Assembly (NCBI RefSeq): GCF_009928485.1
Contig: NZ_JAABNP010000036.1
Location: forward strand, 1 to 59,177
Reading direction: 5' to 3'
DNA from: Clostridium sp. C2-6-12
GTDB lineage: Bacteria > Bacillota > Clostridia > Clostridiales > Clostridiaceae
Length of the DNA: 59,177 nt
How positions within the stretch are numbered: position 1 is the stretch's first letter; each line of letters opens with the position of its first letter. The position numbers were made by a program, and so were the translations under genes. Of this stretch, positions 25,694 to 34,324 are shown in pieces. The notes beneath the pieces were generated by a model. That model ran no database searches. It was not told the origin of the DNA and was given only the letters and a program-made list of their open reading frames with translations.

Positions 25694-27472
25694 ATGGATT
25701 ACATAAATATTTCATATAAAAAAGTTGATAGCCAAGGTAAAAGTAAAGTTAAATATAGCGTTGAAGATAGAGAGCTTTTTGCAGAAGAAACAGCTATACA
25801 TTATTACAATGAAGCAGGATATAAGGGAATATGGAGCGAAAATGGTTATTGGTGGTTTTTATTAGGTTTGCTTTTCTGGGATGTAATTTTTGCTAAAGTA
25901 AATGGAGCTGTAATAATTAATGCAGATAAGTTTGGAGAAAGAATATATGTGGGGTCACCACAATATGATGAAATGTTTAAAATTTTTATTGAAACTAATG
26001 GTATGCCAGCAGATTATTTTACACCAGATTTTTATAGAAATCGAGAAGCTTTAATAAATAATAGAATAAAGGAATTAAAATGTTCTGATATTCAAAAAGA
26101 ATTAGAGAAATCGTATAAGAAAAATTATGGCAAATATTTTAGAATGATTGAGAATTGGAATAAGTTTTCATTAAATGAACTTAAAATCGTTTTCAATATG
26201 CTAACAACGGAAAAAGTATTAAATATATTGGAAAGGATTATTAAGAATATTACTGAAAATAGAGCAGGATTGCCAGATCTTATTGTATATAATGATAAGG
26301 AATTTTTTTTGTCAGAAGTAAAAAGTGAAAAAGATAAATTATCTGAGCAACAAAAAGAATGGATTAGTTTTCTTAATTCATTGGATATAAAGGTTCAACT
26401 TTGTTTAATTAATCATACAGATAAACAAATTGCTAATATGAAAAAGAAAGAGAATGGCAATAAAAAATTCATAACTATATCATTTGGAAATTCAACAAGT
26501 AAGAAGAGAAATGACGCAATAGAGTTTATACAAAAGCAACCAACATTTTCTACTAAAGGTGATGGTAAAGAACAGATATATGAAGCGATATTTGATGTTA
26601 ATGATATTGAGAATTTATATAAGATGTTAGATTTTACAAGTGGTTGGAAAAGTCAAAGAATAGAGATAGATGGCAAGGTAGTTAAATCAACAGAATTAAG
26701 AAATGCTTTATGGTGTTTTAGAGAAAAGAATAATATAAATGCTCCAAGTGATTATTGTAAAATGGGACTATATGATAATGAAAAAAACACTTATGGATGT
26801 AAAAATGTAACTATTAATACCGAGAGATGGGTTGAGCATGGTTATATTAGTACCGATTCAGGTGATTGGATTTTTGATAAATCAGATTTAAACAATATAA
26901 AGACTGAGACTATTGAAAAATTAAGTTATTGCCCTTTGTTTGACAAAACAAAATTAGAAAAAGCATTTGAAAAACTTCCAGATATAATAAATCCAGTTAA
27001 AGATAAGGAATGGGGCTATGTATCAAGTGATTATAATACTTGGATGTATTATGATGGAGAATGGATTGGAAGCTGGGGAAATACAAATTTTCCTGGAATA
27101 TCATCTATGATAGGTATTCAAAAAATAAATAAAAAAGAATTAAATGAGGCAATAAAATATTCTAAAAATACACTACAGGATAATAAGATTTCGCTTGAAT
27201 TTAAACCTACTATTCAACAAAATAGAAAATCAGGTTGTTTTATTGCGACTGTTGTATATAAAAGTTATGAATCGCCAGAAGTACAGTTGTTAAGAAAATA
27301 TCGAGATAAAGAATTAAATAGGTGTTTTTCAGGTAGAATTTTTATAAGTATCTATTATAAAATTAGCCCTTTAATAGCGAGTATCTTAAAGAAAAATAAT
27401 AAGTTAAGTAACTTGGCAAAGTATTTTCTTGATATATTTGTGAAAAGAATATCTGATAAATATGAGAATTAA
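25694..27472 (+). CDS. VRR-NUC nuclease with a CFI-box C-terminal domain
   Basis: This protein has 592 residues. ATG 25694 follows ATGGAGGAGACT, so it is preferred to the earlier TTG. The VRR-NUC domain of the PD-(D/E)XK superfamily lies near residues 185-240: RAGLPDLIVY (D about 195), LSEVKSEKD (E about 207, K about 209), then LSEQQKEWISFL. The upstream helical region recalls FAN1-like bacterial proteins. The middle (about 300-500) is unrecognised, with Trp/Tyr-rich segments. The C-terminal 80 residues start with KSGCFIATVVY and match the CFI-box tail found on diverse bacterial proteins (paired with SPEVQLLRKYRD and YYKISPLIA). It heads a four-gene run with Abi-like and nuclease-like genes, so a defence role is likely. 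Confidence 0.8.
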   Translation: MDYINISYKKVDSQGKSKVKYSVEDRELFAEETAIHYYNEAGYKGIWSENGYWWFLLGLLFWDVIFAKVNGAVIINADKFGERIYVGSPQYDEMFKIFIETNGMPADYFTPDFYRNREALINNRIKELKCSDIQKELEKSYKKNYGKYFRMIENWNKFSLNELKIVFNMLTTEKVLNILERIIKNITENRAGLPDLIVYNDKEFFLSEVKSEKDKLSEQQKEWISFLNSLDIKVQLCLINHTDKQIANMKKKENGNKKFITISFGNSTSKKRNDAIEFIQKQPTFSTKGDGKEQIYEAIFDVNDIENLYKMLDFTSGWKSQRIEIDGKVVKSTELRNALWCFREKNNINAPSDYCKMGLYDNEKNTYGCKNVTINTERWVEHGYISTDSGDWIFDKSDLNNIKTETIEKLSYCPLFDKTKLEKAFEKLPDIINPVKDKEWGYVSSDYNTWMYYDGEWIGSWGNTNFPGISSMIGIQKINKKELNEAIKYSKNTLQDNKISLEFKPTIQQNRKSGCFIATVVYKSYESPEVQLLRKYRDKELNRCFSGRIFISIYYKISPLIASILKKNNKLSNLAKYFLDIFVKRISDKYEN

Positions 27473-27523
27473 ATATTTTATAAATTAATTTACTAATTAA
27501 TAAGAATTAAAGAGGGATGTTAT

Positions 27524-28357
27524 ATGGCTGATTTAACAAGTGTTGATAAGATAAAACTTGAAAGACTCTTAGAAATGGGAGGCGGGTATGTTTTAGATTT
27601 TAGCAATAATTCATTTCAAGATTTTGTGAATTCAAATGTAAATAGAGACATATATAATGATTGTTATAGTGATATGGGAAACTCAAAAGCTAATAGGCTT
27701 AAGTCATTTTGGAAAAATGAAACCAATTATTTGGTAAGTAAGTTAATCAGAGCATTATTGGATTATTGGAAAGAAATTAAGGAAATGAATGATGAAGGAT
27801 TAAATGATAAAGAAAAGAGATTATTTCAAGAAGGATATGAAATTGCAGATAAATTAATTAAAAATGACGTAAAAGAGCATATAGACGTGATTTTAAGTAA
27901 TGACTTTATAGACGAAGATTTTGAATTACTATCTAAAAACATTAGAGATACTATAGAAAATAATGAACCAGAATTAGCATTGGATAGACTTCATACTTAT
28001 TCTGTGAAATATATAAGAAATATTTGTGACAAACACGGTATTACATATAATAAGAATGAGCCACTAAATAGCTGTTATGGAAAGTATATAAAATTTCTAA
28101 AAGATAAAGAATTGATAGAGACAGAAATGACAGAAACAATCTTAAAATTTTCAATTTCATTGCTTGATAAGTTTAATTATGTAAGAAACAATAAAAGTTT
28201 TGCACATGATAATTCAATATTAAACTATGATGAAAGTATGTTAGTTTTTAGAAATATAACAAGTATAATAGGTTTTATTAAAGCGATTGAAGAAAAAATG
28301 TTTAAAAGAGAAGACAACATTGATATTGATGATAATTGTAGAGATATGCCATTTTAA
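27524..28357 (+). CDS. Abi-C domain abortive-infection protein (HEPN-like)
   Basis: This protein has 277 residues. The C-terminal part (about 145-265) matches the Abi_C family: LDRLHTYSVKYIRNICDKHGI, a YGKYIKFL segment and VRNNKSFAHDNSIL. R221 and H228 form an Rx6H pair typical of HEPN ribonucleases. The N-terminal half is helical and not recognised. It probably cleaves RNA during phage infection and stops growth. It is placed 51 bases after the VRR-NUC gene on the same strand. Ribosome site AGAGGGATG. Confidence 0.85.
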   Translation: MADLTSVDKIKLERLLEMGGGYVLDFSNNSFQDFVNSNVNRDIYNDCYSDMGNSKANRLKSFWKNETNYLVSKLIRALLDYWKEIKEMNDEGLNDKEKRLFQEGYEIADKLIKNDVKEHIDVILSNDFIDEDFELLSKNIRDTIENNEPELALDRLHTYSVKYIRNICDKHGITYNKNEPLNSCYGKYIKFLKDKELIETEMTETILKFSISLLDKFNYVRNNKSFAHDNSILNYDESMLVFRNITSIIGFIKAIEEKMFKREDNIDIDDNCRDMPF

Positions 28358-28418
28358 ATATCAGATAGTATAATATATAATTAAATAAGATAATAAATGT
28401 AAGAATAGAGGATATTAT

Positions 28419-29375
28419 ATGGGAAATGATGTTTTGAGTTTAAGTGAAAAACAAGTTCAGGAGTTAATTGCAGATTATCCTTGGCTTTTAAATATAGATT
28501 ATGAAATAGTCTCAGGATTAAAAAATAAAGGTATGGAGTATATACTTTCGGATAATAAAAGAGCAGATCTTATATTAAGAGATAGAATGACTGGTAGACC
28601 TATAATTATTGAATTTAAAGCAGTACCCTTTTATAGAGAAAATATAGGACAAATATTAGAGTATAAAGCAAGAATTATTAGTGAATCTACAAATGAAAAT
28701 TCAGTATTAAAAGATATTTTTGCTGATAAAATTTATTCACCGATAATGATACTTGTAGTGCCAAATTGCTCTGCCGAAGCAAGACTTGCTTGTAATTTAT
28801 CTGGAATAGAAATTTACGAATATAACAAAATTGTTAAAGAAATTTTGATACCTGAAAAGAAGAGAAATTTAGAAGATTTTAAAAAGGATTTTGATATTAA
28901 AGATATACCATTCAATATAGATAGGGATGAATTGGTAAAGAGAGTTTACAATGATATAAAAGAGGTTTTATGCAAAGAAAATTTACTTGACGGATGGATT
29001 GAATATAAGAAACCATCTGGTGAGTATTTTCCAACATTAAACCATTTATTTGTTAATAAATGGTTATTCTCGAATAATGCTGTATCTATAGGAATTTGTG
29101 AATCTATTTTTGATGAAGAACATACAAATTTTGTGGCTATAGAGTATTATTCGGCTAATGAAAAATTATTGATAAAGTTTATTGAAAAGTATAGAGAATT
29201 GAATTTAATGCCTCAAAATAATGATGATAATATCAAAAGCGAAAGCTATGAAGAATTTTATTGGACATTTTTAGTAGATAAAAAAGAATTCTTTAATAAC
29301 ACAAAAGAAATGATTAAAACTTATATCAAAAATTATGAAAATATAATGAAAAACCATTTGAAATTATATGAATAA
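28419..29375 (+). CDS. NucS/DUF91-like PD-(D/E)XK endonuclease
   Basis: The 318-residue protein opens with SEKQVQELIADYPWLL, the common start of this family. The nuclease core is KRADLIL (D50), then IIIEFKAVP (E65, K67) and IGQILEYKA (Q78). All three acidic or basic catalytic positions are present, so activity is likely. The C-terminal 150 residues are unrecognised and may recognise DNA or a partner. It is 61 bases after the Abi-C gene and likely part of the same operon. Confidence 0.75.
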   Translation: MGNDVLSLSEKQVQELIADYPWLLNIDYEIVSGLKNKGMEYILSDNKRADLILRDRMTGRPIIIEFKAVPFYRENIGQILEYKARIISESTNENSVLKDIFADKIYSPIMILVVPNCSAEARLACNLSGIEIYEYNKIVKEILIPEKKRNLEDFKKDFDIKDIPFNIDRDELVKRVYNDIKEVLCKENLLDGWIEYKKPSGEYFPTLNHLFVNKWLFSNNAVSIGICESIFDEEHTNFVAIEYYSANEKLLIKFIEKYRELNLMPQNNDDNIKSESYEEFYWTFLVDKKEFFNNTKEMIKTYIKNYENIMKNHLKLYE

Positions 29376-29405
29376 ATAAGTGGCTGAATTAAGGAGAAAT
29401 TTTAT

Positions 29406-29984
29406 ATGAAGAAAAAGGTAATAATAAATTTTGCTCAAAAAATTTTGTCAGTACATTTAAAATATATATTTATTAATGAAAATAAATTCATAATAGAAAA
29501 GGCGCATAAATACAGTATAAATAATCAACATGGAAATTTGGCTGAGACTAACTTTTTCGGTAAGGAATTAGAGTTTACAATAAAAAGAGACAGATTAAGC
29601 ATACCAATTTCTATTCAATTGTATAAAAATGGTGCAGGGTATTACAGAGTATTTGTTTATAATAATATTGGTATGCTGACATCAGTTAATTTAAGTACAG
29701 GATATTCAGATGAAGAGATAGACTTAGAGATACAACTTAAACTTTCCAGTAGAGACATGACTAAAGATGACAGACAAAGATATAGAGATATGTTAGTAGC
29801 TGATGTTGAAAGAGAAGGTGTTGAAATAAGAAAGCTAAACACAGTATACTTCGGCAAATATAATGTTGAAAATAATTATTTTATTGATACAACCCCAGAA
29901 AAATTCTTGGAGCAGTTGATTAAAGTTGCAATTATTAAAGGCCATTATATGAAAAATAAGGGATATGAGCTAAAAATGCTTTAA
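29406..29984 (+). CDS. hypothetical protein
   Basis: The 192-residue protein lies 30 bases after the DUF91-like gene, with AAGGAG upstream. It has a basic N-terminus, strand-rich middle (IPISIQLYKNGAGYYRVFVYN) and a charged helix (TKDDRQRYRDMLVADVERE). No known family. It probably closes the 25694-29984 operon. Confidence 0.6.
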   Translation: MKKKVIINFAQKILSVHLKYIFINENKFIIEKAHKYSINNQHGNLAETNFFGKELEFTIKRDRLSIPISIQLYKNGAGYYRVFVYNNIGMLTSVNLSTGYSDEEIDLEIQLKLSSRDMTKDDRQRYRDMLVADVEREGVEIRKLNTVYFGKYNVENNYFIDTTPEKFLEQLIKVAIIKGHYMKNKGYELKML

Positions 29985-30048
29985 GTATAAAATTTAATTA
30001 CAAAGAGTTTATTATGAAAGTAAAGTTTTTGTGAAAAGAGGATTATTG

Positions 30049-30201
30049 ATGGATGTAGCAGACTCAACAAGAACTACAATAAATAAAGAACCATCTTATA
30101 ACTTGAAAAGGAGAATATTGTTATGTGAAAACTCTCCTATTAGACTATTATTTATAAAATGTAAATTGCACGAATTAAAGTCATGGGTATCCGTCCTTTA
30201 G
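30049..30201 (+). CDS. possible 50-residue small protein
   Basis: ATG 30049 has AGAGG at a suitable distance. The product is basic (LKRRILLCENSPIRLLFIKCK) with no motif. A weak AGGAGA/TCTCCT inverted repeat lies within it, so the region may instead be regulatory. Low certainty. Confidence 0.25.
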   Translation: MDVADSTRTTINKEPSYNLKRRILLCENSPIRLLFIKCKLHELKSWVSVL

Positions 30202-30261
30202 AGATGTAATAGTATTTAAGTACGAAAAATAAACTATAAGTATTATAAAAGGAGATTATAG

Positions 30262-30771
30262 ATGGAGATTAATTCAATTAAGACTATCGTTTCTACAAAC
30301 TTCAATCAAACTGAAGATGTTATAAGAAAAGATATAGAAAATTTGCTCGAAAATTATAAAATTGAACTCAAATCTTTGAGTAAGATGATAGGAGTCGATT
30401 ATGTTTGGTTGAAAGATTATATGGATGGAAAAAATAAATTATATGATTTCTTTAATAATATAGTAAATTCTGGTGAGAATAATGAAGAGAGTTTGAAAAG
30501 TTCTAATATTCCAAACCCTCCGCATTTATGCAACATGATTTTCATGTTATCTGAAGGGATAAAAAGGGTAAATGAAGATGAGCGAGTTAAAGCAGTAATA
30601 AATTTGCTAATATGTGAGTTTGATATTAGCTATGAAACCTTGGCTATATATTCAGGAATTGAACTAACTGATTTGCTAAGTTTTATGAATGATACTAATT
30701 CTGTTTCCTGTGAGAAAAAATATAAGTTAGCAGTGGCAAGTCTATTTTTGCATTATTTATTTAAACATTAG
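30262..30771 (+). CDS. HTH-type small regulator-like protein
   Basis: The 169-residue protein has AAAGGAG upstream. Two segments look like helix-turn-helices: LKSLSKMIGVDYVWLKDYMDG (about 38-58) and YETLAIYSGIELTDLLSFMND (about 127-147). The C-terminal half resembles a group of clostridial regulator-like proteins ending in LFLHYLFK. It is preceded by one copy of the GTAATAGT motif discussed in findings. Confidence 0.6.
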   Translation: MEINSIKTIVSTNFNQTEDVIRKDIENLLENYKIELKSLSKMIGVDYVWLKDYMDGKNKLYDFFNNIVNSGENNEESLKSSNIPNPPHLCNMIFMLSEGIKRVNEDERVKAVINLLICEFDISYETLAIYSGIELTDLLSFMNDTNSVSCEKKYKLAVASLFLHYLFKH

Positions 30772-30860
30772 CCAAATTAATTCACTGTTACCATAAGAGA
30801 CGTAATAGTTAATTATGGCGAAGAGACATAATATACATAAATAAAAGGAGGGGGATTTTG

Positions 30861-31142
30861 ATGTTAAAGCACTGTAAAAAGTATATTATATTTATGGCTT
30901 GTATTAGTTGTGTTGCTTTACTATCTATTGAGTTGGCTAACAGAGATTTTAGTAATATTAAAGATAAGTCCAGTAGAATAATAATTAAATCCACTGAAAT
31001 GGGAGATATTCCAGATATTAAAGAGCTTACAAATGATGAAAGAACAAGGGTGACAATACCAGCAACTAATGATAACGCCCCAGTACAATCACTGCCTGTA
31101 CCTAATACTAATGTACCTATAGTAATTAGCCCTTTATCATAA
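30861..31142 (+). CDS. small exported or membrane-anchored protein
   Basis: The 93-residue protein starts at ATG 30861 after AAAGGAGGGGG. The N-terminus (KKYIIFMACISCVALLSIEL) is a signal or anchor segment. The rest is hydrophilic, ending in a Pro-rich tail (SLPVPNTNVPIVISPLS). No known domain. Confidence 0.65.
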   Translation: MLKHCKKYIIFMACISCVALLSIELANRDFSNIKDKSSRIIIKSTEMGDIPDIKELTNDERTRVTIPATNDNAPVQSLPVPNTNVPIVISPLS

Positions 31143-31440
31143 GAGAAACTTATTAATATAATTATATAATTAATGACAATTTTCCCAAAAGGTATCACAA
31201 TAATCTCTTTAGTGTTATTATAATCTAATAATTAAATAAAAGCATGAATGTTACTTGATTAGCGATGTATTATGGATAAATCAAATGGTCTTGATTATAG
31301 TATATGTATCAAAAAGACCACTCAAAAGAGTTCTGGGAATTTGTAGCTTATGTACTTACAGATTATGAAATGAGAAAAGAATGGCTAAAAAATTATGGAG
31401 TTAGAATGGATTTATAGCAGGGGCATTAAACCCCTGCTCT
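31143..31440. other. gap with a possible gene remnant
   Basis: A 37-residue frame at 31304-31417 (KEFWEFVAYVLTDYEMRKE in the middle) looks protein-like but lacks a ribosome site. A continuous reading from the upstream frame would need a shift in an A-run near 31313. It is probably the 3' remnant of a lost gene. Its stop lies inside the terminator at 31416. Confidence 0.3.
31416..31438. terminator. bidirectional-type hairpin
   Basis: AGCAGGGG (31416-31423) pairs with CCCCTGCT (31431-31438) around CATTAAA, between convergent frames. Confidence 0.65.
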
Positions 31441-31578
31441 TTACAAATTATCTTCATTTTTAGATTCTATTTCTTTAATATTATATTTATTATTTATATA
31501 ATTCAGTATTATTGGAACGGCCTCTACTGCTACTGTTTTTGATAAATCAAGACCTAATTCTTTAAATTTTTTATTCAT
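31441..31578 (-). CDS. small hypothetical protein
   Basis: This 45-residue protein on the minus strand begins MNKKFKELGLDLSK and continues as an amphipathic, charged sequence. A weak AAGAAG site precedes ATG 31578, and a hairpin follows its stop. No other frame covers this interval. It may be an antitoxin-sized or regulatory peptide. Confidence 0.45.
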   Translation of the reverse strand: MNKKFKELGLDLSKTVAVEAVPIILNYINNKYNIKEIESKNEDNL

Positions 31579-31816
31579 TTTTATTACTTCTTTTCTTTAA
31601 TTAACTTATAAGTAAATTATACAAAGTATTTTATTTTGGTATGAGTGGCAAAATGCCTACTATGATTTTTATGGAGAAAGATACATGGAAAGAAATATTT
31701 TTAAAATATTAAACAATAAAACTAAGGTATGCAATTATTTATGTCAGATTAAAGAATATTTTGGTCTCACATATATCCAAATAATTAATCAAAAAAATGA
31801 AAAGTGAGAGTGTAGT

Positions 31817-32488
31817 ATGGAATATTTAATCAAATTTGGAGCGAAGGAAAATGTAGAAAAGTTACAATCAGGTGATATATTTATGCAACCAATGAAATAT
31901 TATAGGGAATTAGAAGAGAAGTATAAGAAAAAGGGACAAGGAGATAAATATGAAGGAAAATTACATATGACTTGTCCAGGAGGAATTATAAGTTTAGAAG
32001 AAACACATCAATCTAAAGTATTAAGCTGTTCTATAAGTTATTCTGAGTATGAAAGAAATTTGGTAGGATGTTTTTATAATGTAGATGAAGAAAGATTAAA
32101 AGCTAAAAATTCAAATGACATAACACCTGATATAATTGATTTCAATGATAAGGAAAAACAAGAATTTGCAAATTGGGGAGATACTGCATTAGTAATTTAT
32201 AAACCACAATTTATTAAACGCCTTGAAATGAAGCTTAAAGAATATAACATTAAATGTGTGACCAATAAAGTTAAATATTATAATCCTAAAAATCCAGATC
32301 AGAATTGCATAAATGATTACCAAAATTATTATGATTCAATGTTATTTTGGAAAGATGATTATTTTATTAATCAAAATGAATTTAGAATAATATTATCTAA
32401 AAAATCAATTGAAGGAGAAACAGTAATAAATATAGGAGATATTAGTGATATTAGTAGGTGTTATAATAAGGAAATTATTCTTAATTAA
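31817..32488 (+). CDS. hypothetical protein, DUF2971-like features
   Basis: The 223-residue protein starts EYLIKFGAKENVEKLQSGDIFMQPMKYY and has QNEFRIIL near the C-terminus. This order (early GDIFM/KYYRE, late NEFR) recalls DUF2971/AbiGi-type proteins, but the match is weak. GAAAAGTGAGAG lies upstream. It is adjacent to a PD-(D/E)XK gene in a defence-rich stretch, so a related role is possible. Confidence 0.5.
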   Translation: MEYLIKFGAKENVEKLQSGDIFMQPMKYYRELEEKYKKKGQGDKYEGKLHMTCPGGIISLEETHQSKVLSCSISYSEYERNLVGCFYNVDEERLKAKNSNDITPDIIDFNDKEKQEFANWGDTALVIYKPQFIKRLEMKLKEYNIKCVTNKVKYYNPKNPDQNCINDYQNYYDSMLFWKDDYFINQNEFRIILSKKSIEGETVINIGDISDISRCYNKEIILN

Positions 32489-32587
32489 GAGGCTATTAAT
32501 ATTATGAAGATTACATTAGTATTTAAGAACTGTTATATAGACATTGAAATTTTAACTTTAACATAATATCAGTAGTAGGAGACGAAT

Positions 32588-33586
32588 ATGAATATTTTTA
32601 ATGTACTTAGTCAAGGAAAAGGTAGTATAAATGAGGAGAATATGAGTGCAATGTTAGCTTTTTTGCTTTCAGATAGTCAAACTCATGGTTTAGGTAATGT
32701 TTTTCTAAAAAGATTTTTAATGCTTATATCAGAAAAATCAAGTAATATTGTAGATTTTAATAATTTAATAAATGATAAAAATATAAAAATAGATGTATTA
32801 TTAGAGTCACCATATCAAATTGGTAATGGGAGAAAAAGAATAATAGATATTGAGCTTAGGGTATACATAAAACAATTTACCCAGAATATTAATGAAAATG
32901 AATTTAAGGAAGTTAAGAGGATTTGTATTGAAAATAAAGTTAAACATCAATCTGTTGATGTTACACAATTCAAGGAAGAGTTTGAAGGGATTAAGAATGA
33001 TGTCCAAGATGATGAAAATATAGAAATACTAATGATATTTTTGACACCAGGATTTGCCACTGAAAAATATGAAAAAGAATATAATGAATTAAATCAAGAA
33101 TTACTTGGACCGAACAAGAAAGTCTGGATAAATTGGTATAATGAAAATGATAATTGTATAAGTAAAATTATTACTGATTTATTAAAGGATGAAGCTAATG
33201 CAGAAATTGATCCTATTAATGAATATATAAGACATACACTAAAAGCATTTGTAAGACACATAATAGAAACTACAACTGTAACTATGACGAAGAAATTGGG
33301 TAGTAAGGATGAGAGTGAAGATAACATAAGAGAATCAATTGAAATTAATATTGATAATGCTAATTATGTTATTGAAATGTATGAGAGTGGTACTATAAGG
33401 GTATTTAATCTTGAAAACCAAGAATATGAGGTTGCTAAGCCTTTGCTAAGAAAAATAATTGAAGTGAAAAATTTAAATGTTAATTTGGATTTAGGAACAG
33501 GAAATAATAAAAATACAAGACAACTTGGAAAGGATGTTATATCAGAATTAAAAAAACTTGAAATATATTATAATGTAATGAGTTAA
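32588..33586 (+). CDS. PD-(D/E)XK nuclease family protein
   Basis: This protein has 332 residues. Core motifs are RIIDIELRV (D87), ICIENKVKHQ (E115, K117, Q121) and DVTQF shortly after, the usual order in DUF/PD-(D/E)XK proteins such as the PDDEXK_4 type. An early Glu (NEEN, 16-19) may complete the site. The C-terminal half has an IEINIDNANYVIEMYE segment of unknown role. Ribosome site TAGGAGAC. The catalytic set is intact, so it is probably active; the target is unknown. Confidence 0.75.
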   Translation: MNIFNVLSQGKGSINEENMSAMLAFLLSDSQTHGLGNVFLKRFLMLISEKSSNIVDFNNLINDKNIKIDVLLESPYQIGNGRKRIIDIELRVYIKQFTQNINENEFKEVKRICIENKVKHQSVDVTQFKEEFEGIKNDVQDDENIEILMIFLTPGFATEKYEKEYNELNQELLGPNKKVWINWYNENDNCISKIITDLLKDEANAEIDPINEYIRHTLKAFVRHIIETTTVTMTKKLGSKDESEDNIRESIEINIDNANYVIEMYESGTIRVFNLENQEYEVAKPLLRKIIEVKNLNVNLDLGTGNNKNTRQLGKDVISELKKLEIYYNVMS

Positions 33587-33588
33587 CG

Positions 33589-33601
33589 TTGTTGCGGCCG
33601 C
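33589..33601. repeat. GC-rich site, copy 2
   Basis: The 13-mer TTGTTGCGGCCGC is shared with 12722-12734, here directly after the stop of the PD-(D/E)XK gene and before a TTG-start gene. Confidence 0.5.
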
Positions 33602-33629
33602 GCTGTTAATAACATGGAGGCGTATTAAT

Positions 33630-33968
33630 TTGAAGATAACTGAATTTATTGAAAGCGAAATTTATAAGGACTTAGATTATAAGGTTCAAGAATTACTAAA
33701 AGATTTAATTGAAAAATTAGGAGATATAGATTATGAGATAATAAAAAGAAATGAACCTGTTTTAGTTTTTAAAGTTAGAGAGATGTATCAAGCAAATCCA
33801 AAATCTAAGGATAACATTGCAACAATAAGATTGAAGCAAGGATATATTACTGTAGGGCCATATAAAAATAATGATGAAAACATAGTATGTTGCAAACATA
33901 AAGAAGACATAAATGATAAGTTAATACAGGAAATTAAAAATATCTATAGTGAGAAGATGGGCAATTAA
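33630..33968 (+). CDS. hypothetical protein
   Basis: The 112-residue protein starts at TTG 33630 with TGGAGG 9 bases upstream, a clear case for a TTG start. It is a mixed helical/strand protein (DYKVQELLKDLIEKLG, then IATIRLKQGYITVGPYKNN). It ends at a strong convergent terminator. No known family. Confidence 0.6.
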   Translation: MKITEFIESEIYKDLDYKVQELLKDLIEKLGDIDYEIIKRNEPVLVFKVREMYQANPKSKDNIATIRLKQGYITVGPYKNNDENIVCCKHKEDINDKLIQEIKNIYSEKMGN

Positions 33969-33985
33969 GATATTTCTATAAATTT

Positions 33986-34025
33986 AAAAGATGGACAAGG
34001 CGTGGATTAAGCATGTCCATCTTTT
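33986..34025. terminator. bidirectional terminator between convergent genes
   Basis: AAAAGATGGACA (33986-33997) and TGTCCATCTTTT (34014-34025) are perfect complements, with A and T runs on both sides. Confidence 0.85.
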
Positions 34026-34033
34026 AATATTGC

Positions 34034-34324
34034 TTAAAATATATTCTTTATAAGAGATTTATCATTGTTACTTAATGAGTTTAGGATATTCTGACTTGTA
34101 GTGGTTTGTGAATTACTGTCAAATGAATAATTATTTTCTTTAAGCACTTTCTTTATAATCTCTTCAATTTTAGCCTCTAATTCTGCATTTGAAGTATTTT
34201 TATTATTCTTTTCAGCTTTCACCAGTTGACATATGTAAAGACTTATATTAGGTTTAGTTTTTAGAAATTCATAAACATCATTATAATGTTCACAAAAGCT
34301 GATGGACAGCTTTTTAGTCTTCAT
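34034..34324 (-). CDS. ParR-like small DNA-binding partition protein
   Basis: The 96-residue protein has an N-terminal KLSISFCEHYNDVYEFLK and KPNISLYICQLVKAE, matching the ribbon-helix-helix start of clostridial and bacillar ParR/AlfB-type adaptors. The C-terminal tail is hydrophilic and Ser/Asn-rich, as expected for the filament-binding tail. It overlaps the end of the actin-like gene by 11 bases, so the two are translated together. It should bind a centromere and link it to the filament. Confidence 0.75.
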   Translation of the reverse strand: MKTKKLSISFCEHYNDVYEFLKTKPNISLYICQLVKAEKNNKNTSNAELEAKIEEIIKKVLKENNYSFDSNSQTTTSQNILNSLSNNDKSLIKNIF

